A stretch of DNA of 52,753 nt from a virus, in the IMG/VR virus record IMGVR_UViG_3300033153_007861, positions 1-52,753 of that record; one strand, written 5' to 3'. A model generated the notes under the pieces. The model saw nothing but the letters and a program-made list of their open reading frames with translations, did not search any database and was not told where the DNA came from. Shown here one piece after another: positions 40,385 to 48,761 of the stretch. The stretch's first letter is position 1, and every line of letters starts with the position of its first letter. A program made the position numbers and the translations under genes.

Positions 40385-41170
40385 CTAGAAAGAAATTGGT
40401 TTTTTGTTGTATTTGTGTCGCATGATATTATAATCACCACACTGTGCTAGATATTCATTGCCTCTTAAATCATATATGTACCCATTAGAAATATCTTTTC
40501 TACTTAAAATACCGAGGTCACTTATTGTATACTCTCCACCTTTCCATTTCATAGAATCTCTATTTACTTGCATTCCGTCTTTTCGCCATTCATTGTATGC
40601 TTTAACCTTGTTCAAGTCATTTAAAATATAGCACCCTCCTTGCTTATTAATATGCCCTATTTGCTCTCCTTTGTATTCGATAATCAACGAACCATCTATA
40701 ATATATAGGTACAATTTGTTGATATGCCCCATTGGATATTCATCACAAGCATTAACTCCTCTTGATTTGCAATTATCAATCATTTCCCGCATCTTCGGAG
40801 TTATGTCACTAGTATATAATTCGTAATTTTCATATATATCATAAGAGAGACCATCATGTGCAAACACTTGTTGTTCTTTAGAATCCCACACATGCAACAT
40901 CATCATAGATAAATCTTCATCATCCCAACACCAAACTAAACTCCTATCTTCCCAGTCTTGCTTTTTGTGAGAAACTTTCCATCTCATGAATTGCCAAACT
41001 CCACCAGTTTGTTTACAGTTAGGTTCAGGGTTGTATTTGATAATAAAGGGAGGATCCGCTCGTTCATCAAAAAAACAATTGTCACCCTCTTCACTTTCCA
41101 ATGTATTACCATCCATCATTAATAGAATCATTTCTTTTTTCGTCATTTCCCTAAATTCATTACCTTTCAT
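40385..41170 (-). CDS. Hypothetical protein with the shared C-terminal domain (261 aa)
   Basis: First gene after the promoter at 41207. The N-terminal ~150 residues are Trp/Asp/Met-rich with no motif; the C-terminal ~105 match the plus-strand protein at 29170-29685 (WRKDG, RHK.N..PI.F). The ATG at 41170 has AAGGAG upstream. Confidence 0.65.
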   Translation of the reverse strand: MKGNEFREMTKKEMILLMMDGNTLESEEGDNCFFDERADPPFIIKYNPEPNCKQTGGVWQFMRWKVSHKKQDWEDRSLVWCWDDEDLSMMMLHVWDSKEQQVFAHDGLSYDIYENYELYTSDITPKMREMIDNCKSRGVNACDEYPMGHINKLYLYIIDGSLIIEYKGEQIGHINKQGGCYILNDLNKVKAYNEWRKDGMQVNRDSMKWKGGEYTISDLGILSRKDISNGYIYDLRGNEYLAQCGDYNIMRHKYNKKPISF

Positions 41171-41206
41171 CACCTTGCTCCTTTTTTAACATTTAAAAGA
41201 TACCTT

Positions 41207-41235
41207 AATATACTACATTGCCATTTACTTGTCAA
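41207..41235 (-). promoter_or_regulatory. Promoter for the 36.9-41.2 kb genes
   Basis: TTGACA, 17 bp ending AATGTAG, TATATT on the minus strand; TCTTTTAAATGT follows at 41189-41200, as in the rightward early leaders. Confidence 0.85.
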
Positions 41236-41240
41236 GTAAA

Positions 41241-41624
41241 TTATAATTTATTTTTATCACACCTCATATTCATAACAGCCAACTCCAAATGCTCGAGACT
41301 TATACTATAAGGAACATCAGTTTTATAATAATGCTCTAATTCAATACTCAACTTATCGCTAATAAAAAAACCTTCTTTACTTTTAATCCACTTGGTAAAT
41401 TTAAGTGCAAAATCTTTACTATCCTTTTTGTCACCAAAACTCACCTTAACTTTTGCTCCGATAGTGATTAGCCACCCTGTTATATACCCACACAGTACCT
41501 CGTATGGTTCCGTGTATTGAAAATCACCCTCTACTGACAATCTTGCAGGATAAGTGTGCAATACACTCCTCTTCTCGTCAAATATAAGCATATGTGTTTT
41601 AAGATAATCCTGAAACTCTAGCAT
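41241..41624 (-). CDS. Hypothetical protein (127 aa)
   Basis: Immediately downstream of the primase-helicase (1 bp). Mixed alpha/beta, with 'VKVSFGDKKDSKDFALKFTKWIKSKEGF'. No motif. Replication link inferred from position only. Confidence 0.62.
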   Translation of the reverse strand: MLEFQDYLKTHMLIFDEKRSVLHTYPARLSVEGDFQYTEPYEVLCGYITGWLITIGAKVKVSFGDKKDSKDFALKFTKWIKSKEGFFISDKLSIELEHYYKTDVPYSISLEHLELAVMNMRCDKNKL

Positions 41625-41625
41625 A

Positions 41626-43416
41626 CTACAATTTCCTCCAGGAGTAATCGTTAATTACATATTTCTCATTAAAATTAATCTCCTTGAACCTTCTTGTTGC
41701 CTTATCAAATATCATTTTTACCTCCCCTAGGTCGCCTGCTTCTCTATTTTTCACTATTTCTAAATTCATGTCATGATCACCACCCTTTTTCATCCTGTGA
41801 ACAATCAATACATTATCTGCCAAATTGGTTATATTTCCTGATCCAGCTATTGATTTCTTGGACACTATTTCAGATTTATTTGGATGTGCTACAAGTATAA
41901 TGTGTACCGGGTACTTCTTTACGAAATTAACCATATCAACTATAGCTTCTGTCTCTTGTTTTAACTCGTTAGCTCCGTAATTACTCTTGCCTAATGTTAA
42001 AAAATTATCTATTACAAAGAACTTTACGCCTAATCTACGATACAGATAACTAAATGATTTCAATACAGCCTTGGTCTCCACAGATGATTTAGTACTATCG
42101 TACAAATAAGCATTATCATCGAACCATTTATCGATTTTCTTTACCGCATAATCTTTTGGTATATACTTTATTTTTCCGTATTTATTTCGATACTCAACAA
42201 GATCACTTTGGTTGCAAGCTTGGCTTAGTATCCATGACTTATACTGATTATGTGATAATTCTGCGGAAAACACCCCTGCCTTATATCCACCCTCTACAAT
42301 ATTTAATAGTATTTGACCTAGAAAAGTTGATTTACCCGACCCATTCTCACCTGTTAAGATAGTTAATTCGTTCAATCTAAACCCTTCCAATATGTGCGAT
42401 AACGAATGAAAACCAGTTGGTATTGATTCCAGTTCTCTGTTTACTTTAATACTAGATAAAGATATAGCACTTTCATTACCAACTAATCTATAGGTTTTAA
42501 TGCACTTCAGTACATTGTCAATACCTTCCGCTACCAACAACTCATTAACATCATTATGCTGCTTAGGCACAGTAGATATAGCCATTTTTTCACTACCATA
42601 GCGGATGATAGTGTTTGCAATAAACTCCTCACCAGCTTTGTCATTGTCTGCTATCAATATAATTAATGGTATTTCTTCCAACCAATCAAAACAATTCTCA
42701 ATCCAACTCAAATCACTTGTGCCAGATGGTATTGACACAACATTAGTATATCCACTTTCATATATACTTAAAGCATCTATCTCGCCTTCACAAATGACCA
42801 GTGTCTGATGTTTATCTATATTGTTCATGCCCCACAATATAGGTTTTGAACCTGACACTCTCCAGCTCTTTTTACCATCACCTTTCTTGTAACCAATAGC
42901 TCTGTATTTACCAAAAACCTCTTCTCCATTGTCATCATAATATGGAAAATAAACAGATGGTATGATACCATCCCTGTAGTAATTCACCTCTCCAATATCA
43001 AAGGCATTTAATGTCTCAGTACTAATACCTCTATCTTTAAATTCCCGTACTGCTTGGTCTCCAAGTTCTTTATGTTTGACATTAGGCTTAGTATACTCTT
43101 TAGGCTTAATATACACCCCGTTGTCTTTCACATTATCCGTAATACTTAACCCCATTTCCTCTTTGACTTTATTAAACGCCTCTTTAAATTCAATATTATA
43201 CTTGTCTTCATAAGCTGAAAATATATCCAACTTTTCACCACATGAAAAACATTTCCAGAAATTACCATCTTTATACCACTTGAAACTTGGTGTTTTATCT
43301 TCATGAAACGGACAAGAAGCATCATTCCCTTTATATGCGAAGCTATACAAACTAGCTATTACATCCTTAGCTCTGTCTCCGTATCGCCCTCTTAAATCAT
43401 CAGTTGTTATTTGCAT
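41626..43416 (-). CDS. Primase-helicase (T7 gp4-like, 596 aa)
   Basis: Zinc-binding domain with 'CPFHEDKTPSF' (about 35) and 'CFSCG' (about 56); TOPRIM core with 'VICEGEIDALS' (about 208) and 'ILIADNDKAG' (about 254); DnaB-like helicase with Walker A 'LTGENGSGKST' (about 355) and Walker B 'KFFVIDNF'. This is the full primase-helicase layout. ATG at 43416 after AGGTGG. Makes primers and unwinds the fork. Confidence 0.94.
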   Translation of the reverse strand: MQITTDDLRGRYGDRAKDVIASLYSFAYKGNDASCPFHEDKTPSFKWYKDGNFWKCFSCGEKLDIFSAYEDKYNIEFKEAFNKVKEEMGLSITDNVKDNGVYIKPKEYTKPNVKHKELGDQAVREFKDRGISTETLNAFDIGEVNYYRDGIIPSVYFPYYDDNGEEVFGKYRAIGYKKGDGKKSWRVSGSKPILWGMNNIDKHQTLVICEGEIDALSIYESGYTNVVSIPSGTSDLSWIENCFDWLEEIPLIILIADNDKAGEEFIANTIIRYGSEKMAISTVPKQHNDVNELLVAEGIDNVLKCIKTYRLVGNESAISLSSIKVNRELESIPTGFHSLSHILEGFRLNELTILTGENGSGKSTFLGQILLNIVEGGYKAGVFSAELSHNQYKSWILSQACNQSDLVEYRNKYGKIKYIPKDYAVKKIDKWFDDNAYLYDSTKSSVETKAVLKSFSYLYRRLGVKFFVIDNFLTLGKSNYGANELKQETEAIVDMVNFVKKYPVHIILVAHPNKSEIVSKKSIAGSGNITNLADNVLIVHRMKKGGDHDMNLEIVKNREAGDLGEVKMIFDKATRRFKEINFNEKYVINDYSWRKL

Positions 43417-43456
43417 TACCACCTCACTTCATACTTGTAATTTACTCCAACTACAT

Positions 43457-44002
43457 CTATGCCTCCATATCTAACTTTGGCTCTTCATAAACCTCTTTTT
43501 CAATATCAGGTTTCGCATTATTATTCACCTTTGGTGTATTCTCTACTGTCTCATCTAAAAACTTCTCCATACCATTTGCCTGTTTAATAAATGCAGTCAG
43601 TTCAAATTTATGTGTATAAAAACATTCGTCATCAATTAATATACCATGATAATTATCCATGGATTCCTTGGCTTGCTCAACAGTATATGTTTTCAATAGC
43701 GTATTAATAGCACTCTTAAGCTTAGGAGATATAACCTTTTTTATCTTAATCCTCTTGCTATTCCAATATTCCACTAAATCTTTAACGACATCCATACTAA
43801 CTGACGGTTTCTTTTTGGGTATCTCCAATACAGCATAATGAGTTATATTCTTAATCAATGCCCATTTAGTCCTGCCAACAACACCATAGGATATATTCCT
43901 AATAATACGAGCTATTTTCCACTCTTTATCCTTGGTAACAACAAGTACTTCTTTTCCTGAATTAATAATCTTATCTTCCTTACCTAGCTTAATCAACTCC
44001 AT
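43457..44002 (-). CDS. Phage replication initiator / helicase-loader-like protein (181 aa)
   Basis: The middle part 'VVKDLVEYWNSKRIKIKKVISPKLKSAINTLLKTYTVEQAKESMDNYHGIL...CFYTHKFELTAFIKQANGMEKFLDE' follows the conserved C-terminal domain of phage replisome organisers. It lacks the usual N-terminal winged helix, but the late-strand gene at 21.8 kb has one, so the two may be complementary parts. Adjacent to the primase-helicase. Confidence 0.7.
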   Translation of the reverse strand: MELIKLGKEDKIINSGKEVLVVTKDKEWKIARIIRNISYGVVGRTKWALIKNITHYAVLEIPKKKPSVSMDVVKDLVEYWNSKRIKIKKVISPKLKSAINTLLKTYTVEQAKESMDNYHGILIDDECFYTHKFELTAFIKQANGMEKFLDETVENTPKVNNNAKPDIEKEVYEEPKLDMEA

Positions 44003-44372
44003 CACATTCCTCCAAAGAATAGTTTTTTAAACAATCATTTAAGTAATTCGCCAACTTCTCAACATCATCTTTGTCCCATACAACAAAAACATCTTTATCG
44101 TCATATAAGCCATCTCTACAAAGGCAGTTCAAGTCAGCTTTGAACTCTTGAAAACTGTCTCTTTTTTTCATAGTACCCCATGACCAAGCGTCATAATCCA
44201 TATCAAACTCAGTCAATAAGTCTTGCTCATGCCAATCATAATCCATATCACTCTTATTGCTTTTTTTACAATACAAACCCTTCATTACCTCAGATCCACT
44301 ATAAATATCTACTCTACTGTAAATAATATTTCTCGGTAAATTCAAAAAATCCTTTCTTTTGTATAATCTCAC
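43989..44372 (-). CDS. Acidic hypothetical protein (127 aa)
   Basis: GTG at 44372 is 4 bp from AGGAGGAG, a leader shared with the two repeat genes next to it; an upstream ATG lies before this site and is rejected. Asp/Trp-rich ('DMDYDWHEQDLLTEFDMDYDAWSWG'). Overlaps the next gene by 14 bp. Function unknown. Confidence 0.62.
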   Translation of the reverse strand: MRLYKRKDFLNLPRNIIYSRVDIYSGSEVMKGLYCKKSNKSDMDYDWHEQDLLTEFDMDYDAWSWGTMKKRDSFQEFKADLNCLCRDGLYDDKDVFVVWDKDDVEKLANYLNDCLKNYSLEECDGVD

Positions 44373-44388
44373 AACTCCTCCTATATAC

Positions 44389-45180
44389 TTAATATTCACT
44401 TATTTTTTGATATCCACCTATTTCTTGTGATCCACTTATTTTTTGATATCCACCTATTTTTTGATATCCACCTATTTCTTGCCATTCACTTATTTTTTGA
44501 TATCCACCTATTTTTTGATATCCACCTATTTCTTGATATCCACCTATTTCTTGATATCCACCTATTTTTTGATATCCACTTATTTCTTGATATCCACCTA
44601 TTTTTTGATATCCACCTATTTCTTGATATCCACTTATTTCTTGATATTCACTTATTTCTTGATATTCACCTATTTCTTGCCATTCACCTATTTCTTGTGA
44701 CCCACTTATTTCTTGATATTCACTTATTTTTTGATATCCACCTATTTCTTGTGATCCAATAACTATTTGATATTCACCTACTATTTGATATCCACCTATT
44801 TCTTGTGATCCACCTACTATTTGGTATTCACATACTTCTTGCCATCCACCTATTTCTTGTGATCCAATAACTATTTGATATCCACCTACTATTTGATATC
44901 CACCTATTTCTTGTGATCCACCTACTATTTGGTATTCACCTATTTCTTGCCATCCACCTATTTCTTGATATTCACTTATTTTTTGATATTCACCTATTTC
45001 TTGCCATCCACCTATTTCTTGATATCCACCTACTATTTGGTATTCACCTATTTTTTGATATCCACCTATTTCTTGTGATCCACTTATTTCTTGATATCCA
45101 CCTATTTCTTGTGATCCAATAACATAATCAAAATATTTAGTAGTATATGATCCTGAAACATAATCCTTTATATTTTTCAT
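44389..45180 (-). CDS. Hexapeptide-repeat protein, copy 1 (263 aa)
   Basis: After a short N-terminus (YVSGSYTTKYFDYVIGSQEIGG) the whole protein is a run of about 40 six-residue units [GES][YSW]Q[EKI][IV][GS]. Ile/Val every six residues points to a beta-solenoid. It lacks the C-terminal domain of copy 2. The strong AGGAGGAG-ATG start 14 codons upstream in copy 2 is out of frame here because of a 14-bp deletion, so translation must start at an internal ATG (45180) without a good site. Role unknown. Confidence 0.75.
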   Translation of the reverse strand: MKNIKDYVSGSYTTKYFDYVIGSQEIGGYQEISGSQEIGGYQKIGEYQIVGGYQEIGGWQEIGEYQKISEYQEIGGWQEIGEYQIVGGSQEIGGYQIVGGYQIVIGSQEIGGWQEVCEYQIVGGSQEIGGYQIVGEYQIVIGSQEIGGYQKISEYQEISGSQEIGEWQEIGEYQEISEYQEISGYQEIGGYQKIGGYQEISGYQKIGGYQEIGGYQEIGGYQKIGGYQKISEWQEIGGYQKIGGYQKISGSQEIGGYQKISEY

Positions 45181-46065
45181 CTATAACTACTTTCATAACT
45201 CCTCCTATATACTTAATATCCATTTTTTATTATCATTCCAAAATTTTAAACCTTTTTTACCATCCATGTCTATTATTTCTTTATCTGTAAATAATTTCCA
45301 TTCTTTTTTTGTATATAATTTACATCCTATTTTTATATGATTATCTAATATGTAAATTACATAAATATTACCAGTTATTCTTTTTATACTTTTTGTACTG
45401 CATTTCATTATACTAATTATTTCACTTACTATTTGTGACCCACCTACTATTTGATATTCACCTATTTCTTGCCATTCACCTATTTCTTGTGACCCACTTA
45501 TTTCTTGATATTCACTTATTTTTTGATATCCACTTACTATTTGATATTCACCTACTATTTGGTATTCACCTATTTTTTGTGATCCAATAATTTCTTGATA
45601 TCCACTTATTTTTTGTGATCCAATAATTTTTTGATATCCACCTATTTCTTGTGATCCAATAACTATTTGATATTCACTTACTATTTGTGACCCACCTATT
45701 TCTTGTGATTCACCTATTTCTTGATATCCACCTATTTCTTGCCATCCACCTATTTCTTGATATTCATTTATTTTTTGATATTCACCTATTTCTTGTGATC
45801 CACTTATTTCTTGATATCCACCTATTTCTTGTGATCCAATAACTATTTGATATTCACTTACTATTTGTGACCCACCTATTTCTTGTGATTCACCTATTTC
45901 TTGATATCCACCTATTTCTTGTGATTCACCTATTTCTTGTGATCCACTTATTTTTTGATATCCACCTATTTCTTGTGATCCACTTATTTTTTGATATCCA
46001 CCTATTTCTTGTGATCCACTTATTTCTTGATATCCACCTATTTCTTGTGATCCAATAACATAATC
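44400..46065 (-). repeat. 18-bp tandem repeat DNA of the twin repeat genes
   Basis: On the plus strand the unit reads about GATATCCACCTATTTCTT, varied at a few fixed positions, at 44400-45120 and 45430-46060. The repeats are coding (six-residue units) and are prone to slippage, deletion and duplication. Confidence 0.9.
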
Positions 46066-46146
46066 AAAATATTTAGTAGTATATGATCCTGAAACATATT
46101 CTACTTTTTCTAATCCTTTATATTTTTCATCTATAACTACTTTCAT
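45205..46146 (-). CDS. Hexapeptide-repeat protein, copy 2, with C-terminal domain (313 aa)
   Basis: AGGAGGAG-TT-ATG start, N-terminus 'MKVVIDEKYKGLEKVEYVSGSY', then about 35 units of the same six-residue repeat, then a non-repeat end 'GNIYVIYILDNHIKIGCKLYTKKEWKLFTDKEIIDMDGKKGLKFWN...'. The IGC..(H)T..EW..F.D.EI..MDG...FW pattern recalls the ends of other phage repeat (beta-helix-like) proteins. Copy 1 next door has the same start but not this end. Confidence 0.78.
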   Translation of the reverse strand: MKVVIDEKYKGLEKVEYVSGSYTTKYFDYVIGSQEIGGYQEISGSQEIGGYQKISGSQEIGGYQKISGSQEIGESQEIGGYQEIGESQEIGGSQIVSEYQIVIGSQEIGGYQEISGSQEIGEYQKINEYQEIGGWQEIGGYQEIGESQEIGGSQIVSEYQIVIGSQEIGGYQKIIGSQKISGYQEIIGSQKIGEYQIVGEYQIVSGYQKISEYQEISGSQEIGEWQEIGEYQIVGGSQIVSEIISIMKCSTKSIKRITGNIYVIYILDNHIKIGCKLYTKKEWKLFTDKEIIDMDGKKGLKFWNDNKKWILSI

Positions 46147-46154
46147 AACTCCTC

Positions 46155-46289
46155 CTATATACTTAACAAAACACTGTTCACGCCTGTTGAATATCCTAAT
46201 TGGTATCGTAGCCTACCTATGTAAAACATCAAGCAGAACGCTAATATAATCAATAATACGATGTATCTTTTTGCATTATACTCTCTCAT
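46155..46289 (-). CDS. Small membrane protein (44 aa)
   Basis: ATG overlaps the previous stop (ATGA) with AAAGGAAA upstream. One membrane span ('YIVLLIILAFCLMFYIG') between basic ends; the stop lies in the AGGAGG leader of the repeat gene. Unknown function. Confidence 0.6.
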   Translation of the reverse strand: MREYNAKRYIVLLIILAFCLMFYIGRLRYQLGYSTGVNSVLLSI

Positions 46290-46486
46290 TTGATTTCCTT
46301 TAATTTAAGCCAAGCAACTATATCTTTAAGATATAGATAATTACCGCCTCTAATCGATGTTGTTTGTGTTCTAAAGGCTAGTATATGCTGCACAGTTGAT
46401 AATGGTACACCGAAATACTCCGCTACATGTCTTTGTTTTAACCCTGCCTTAGCTAGCATTACATCAAACTCTCTTCTTATTTTCAT
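46286..46486 (-). CDS. HTH DNA-binding protein (66 aa)
   Basis: 'FDVMLAKAGLKQRHVAEYFGVPLSTVQHILAFRTQTTS' is a helix-turn-helix domain of XRE/phage regulator type. Coupled to neighbours by 1- and 4-bp overlaps. A local regulator of the operon from 46823 is likely. Confidence 0.7.
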   Translation of the reverse strand: MKIRREFDVMLAKAGLKQRHVAEYFGVPLSTVQHILAFRTQTTSIRGGNYLYLKDIVAWLKLKEIK

Positions 46487-46671
46487 TATTCTTCTCCTTT
46501 CCTATATATCTCATTTAATTCAAGCAATATTAACCCAGTCTGTCTTAATTCAGTTATCAATATCGCATATTCAGTGACATTCATATCGATATTTGCAACC
46601 TTATCTTGCCTATACTTATTTTCATTTTCCAAACGATCAATCACCTTTTTTAGTAATTCTTTAGTTTTCAT
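46486..46671 (-). CDS. Hypothetical helical protein (61 aa)
   Basis: Second of two adjacent ATGs (46671) has the better spacing from AAGGAG. All-helix, charged. First gene after the promoter and terminator at 46755-46851. Unknown. Confidence 0.6.
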   Translation of the reverse strand: MKTKELLKKVIDRLENENKYRQDKVANIDMNVTEYAILITELRQTGLILLELNEIYRKGEE

Positions 46672-46754
46672 CATAATACTCCTTGCTTTAATTTTACTTT
46701 TACTTTAAGATTACACTTTTAAAAGAACTTTAGTTTTTTACTACAACCCTTGGT

Positions 46755-46780
46755 ATAAAAAGTGGGCTTTTACACCCACT
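46755..46780 (-). terminator. Terminator-like hairpin in the leader of the 46.8-kb promoter
   Basis: AGTGGG-TGTAAAAG-CCCACT stem then T5 on the minus strand, about 35 nt after the predicted start of transcription and 80 bp before the first gene. Near copy of the plus-strand terminator at 30769. Confidence 0.8.
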
Positions 46781-46822
46781 GACTTCAAGGAGATGAAGAA
46801 TGAAAACTTTAATTTCTTATTT

Positions 46823-46851
46823 AATATAATACATTGATTACTATTTGTCAA
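46823..46851 (-). promoter_or_regulatory. Promoter for the 43-46.7 kb operon
   Basis: TTGACA, 17 bp, TATATT on the minus strand, at the end of the broken AntA gene. AAAGTTCTTTTAAAAGTG lies farther down at about 46713-46731. Confidence 0.85.
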
Positions 46852-46859
46852 GGATAAAA

Positions 46860-47431
46860 TTAATTTATTTCTAATTGGTATGTTTCGAGCCATACTTCCT
46901 TGTGATATGTGTTTACCTTCCCATAATTAGCATCAAACACCTTATCCATTAATTCAAAATCAAACTCATCCTGCATTTGACGAGCAGTATCCTTAAGTAG
47001 TCTCCAATTGAATTTAATGCCGTGATATTGCAATTGCATTCTCTTTATGCTTGCATAGTCCTTAGATTTATCAAGCTCTATTTTAAGCTTTTTAACTTCT
47101 TTAGATTTTTGTGAAGCTGTGTTCATTGCAGTAGCTGTTTTCTTATCACTTATATAAGATTTGGTTCTAACCGCCTCATCTCTTTGAGTGATAGCTAATT
47201 CTTTTTCCTGCTCTCTAACTATTAATGCTTGCAATGCTTCAATATAAGTTGTTGGTAAATTAGCCTTCAATTTCTTTTCACACTCAATAAAATAATTTCG
47301 TGCTTCCTCACCTTTTTCAGTTCGTGCCATCATAGATAATTTTTTAGCAAAGTCTATTGATAGCTGAAAATCCATAGTCTCATTGCCGTTCGTCTTAATG
47401 ACGAACCCCCTATAATCTTAATTAATTCCAT
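46860..47431 (-). pseudogene. Broken AntA antirepressor, N-terminal part deleted
   Basis: AAGGAGTTTAAA-ATG at 47431 begins 'MELIKI' exactly like the intact AntA genes, then jumps to sequence that in another frame reads 'DYRGFVIKTNGNETMDFQLSIDFAKKLSMMAR', the middle of the AntA domain. About 40 codons are missing and the frame is lost. The remainder (ATG 47375 onward, 171 residues) still holds half of AntA, the coiled coil and the 'YHKEVWLETYQLEIN' end, but its only start has no ribosome site. Confidence 0.8.
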
Positions 47432-47464
47432 TTTAAACTCCTTTTAATTATTATGATTAATTCC

Positions 47465-47493
47465 AATATAATAAAACAAACTCTATATGTCAA
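47465..47493 (-). promoter_or_regulatory. Leftward promoter of the broken AntA gene
   Basis: TTGACA, 17 bp, TATATT on the minus strand, divergent from the rightward promoter at 47518. Confidence 0.82.
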
Positions 47494-47517
47494 TAATTTA
47501 ATTTATCAATTTTATCC

Positions 47518-47546
47518 TTGACATACAACACCAATAATATTATATT
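47518..47546 (+). promoter_or_regulatory. Rightward promoter at 47.5 kb
   Basis: TTGACA, 17 bp, TATATT. The first gene with a ribosome site lies 400 bp downstream (47948). Confidence 0.85.
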
Positions 47547-47552
47547 TACACT

Positions 47553-47940
47553 GTAGATTTTTTCTAATGAATTTATTCAAAGAAAGCTACTCGAATGAAT
47601 CTTATCTGTTTGAAATTACTGTTCGGATTCATCTTAAATAAAGGGGATAGAAGAGTTTAGCATAGCCCCACTGCTGATTGGTGTTAATAACAGGTCGTAA
47701 GCAGGCTAATGAGTGTATATCGCACAATAAACAATACGACATAGGTAGCAATGATATTAAAGCACCCACCTGATTGACAGAGGCTCTATGAAGAATAGAA
47801 TTAGCGGTCAAAGGTAAACACTTTAGGGTATTTTTTTTTAAAATCTTACCCCTAGGATATAGTTTACCTGAAATCAAAAGGATATGAAGAATAGTATTAG
47901 TTATAGTGTATAGTAATAGTAATGTATTTTAATTAAGGAG
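47553..47940 (+). ncRNA. Transcribed gene-free stretch, possible structured RNA
   Basis: No convincing gene in about 390 bp downstream of a strong promoter. Contains ATGAATC/GATTCAT inverted repeat (47595-47631), a nested inverted repeat GGTAAAC..TAGGGTA / TTACCCCTA..GTTTACC (47812-47868) around a T9 tract, and a direct repeat TATGAAGAATAG(A/T)ATTAG (47788, 47883). Could be a regulatory RNA or a long leader. A reverse-strand frame of 82 codons here has no ribosome site and an odd, Cys/Leu-rich composition. Confidence 0.4.
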
Positions 47941-47947
47941 TTAAGTT

Positions 47948-48346
47948 ATGAAGTTTAAACATTTAGTTATGTTAAAGGAAAATGGTTATTGTCTGGTATA
48001 TAAGAAGTATAGAAAAAGGTTAGTTCGTAGAATATTAAACAATTCATATATGGTGGAGCTTATCCCGTTATTTGAAAATACTAAAAAATGGATTGAAATG
48101 TTTAAACACGATAAATATATTAAGCTTTGTATTCACCCATATATAGGAGACTTAATATACGAGAACATACATAAATATAGTAAAGAACAACAAGAGTATA
48201 TTATTGATGCAATATATAAGTATTCATTCACTACGAGTATATACAATACATCTGCAGTTGCACTAATGAAGCACGGCTACTGTATTCAAGAGTATTTAAA
48301 GTGTAATGTTAAAGCATACAGAGAATATGCGATGGATATTAAATAA
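47948..48346 (+). CDS. Hypothetical basic protein (132 aa)
   Basis: AAGGAG site before ATG. Lys/Tyr/Ile-rich, mostly helical, including 'NSYMVELIPLFENTKKWIEMFKHDKYIKLCIHPYIGDLIYENIHKYSKEQQEYI'. No family recognised. Confidence 0.65.
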   Translation: MKFKHLVMLKENGYCLVYKKYRKRLVRRILNNSYMVELIPLFENTKKWIEMFKHDKYIKLCIHPYIGDLIYENIHKYSKEQQEYIIDAIYKYSFTTSIYNTSAVALMKHGYCIQEYLKCNVKAYREYAMDIK

Positions 48347-48350
48347 CTCC

Positions 48351-48379
48351 TTGACTTCAAGGTGTGAATTTATTATCTT
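48351..48379 (+). promoter_or_regulatory. Promoter for the 48.4-49.7 kb genes
   Basis: TTGACT, 17 bp, TATCTT, just after the previous stop. Confidence 0.7.
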
Positions 48380-48419
48380 TAGATAAGGAATTAATCATAA
48401 TAATCAAAAGGAGTTTAAA

Positions 48420-48761
48420 ATGGAACGAAACTTAAGAGAAATTAGTTTTTATGTTAATACAATATGCTCTATACAATTAAGACGAAAATTAAAGGTAGAT
48501 GAAGATGAGATAAGCATATTTGGTATAGTTGTAAATCCTTCTGATTCTATAGAATATATAAACCCAACATTAGCAATAAATACTATTGATGGAAAAGAAT
48601 ATTTGTTTTACTTTAATACTGATGAAGAATTAAACAATGCTTATGAAGATTTTTTAGGAAAAAGTGCAATTTCAAATATAGTCTTAATTTGTGCAACTAC
48701 TACTTGGCAAAATAGTTTTGAAAAAAAGAATATAATTAAAAGGAGTTTAAAATGGAATTAA
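48420..48761 (+). CDS. Hypothetical protein (113 aa)
   Basis: AAAAGGAGTTTAAA-ATG, the same leader as the antirepressor genes. Beta-rich middle; no motif. Its end overlaps the Rha-like fragment by 10 bp. Confidence 0.62.
   Translation: MERNLREISFYVNTICSIQLRRKLKVDEDEISIFGIVVNPSDSIEYINPTLAINTIDGKEYLFYFNTDEELNNAYEDFLGKSAISNIVLICATTTWQNSFEKKNIIKRSLKWN

Noticed and set aside
44427-46058. Plus-strand frames rich in 'IHLFLDIHLFF'
   Set aside because: Antisense shadows of the 18-bp coding repeats, without starts or ribosome sites.
44400-46065. CRISPR array
   Set aside because: The units are 18 bp, contiguous and coding, without spacers.
47629-47877. 82-codon minus-strand frame
   Set aside because: No ribosome site, unusual composition, opposite to a strong rightward promoter; treated as non-coding.
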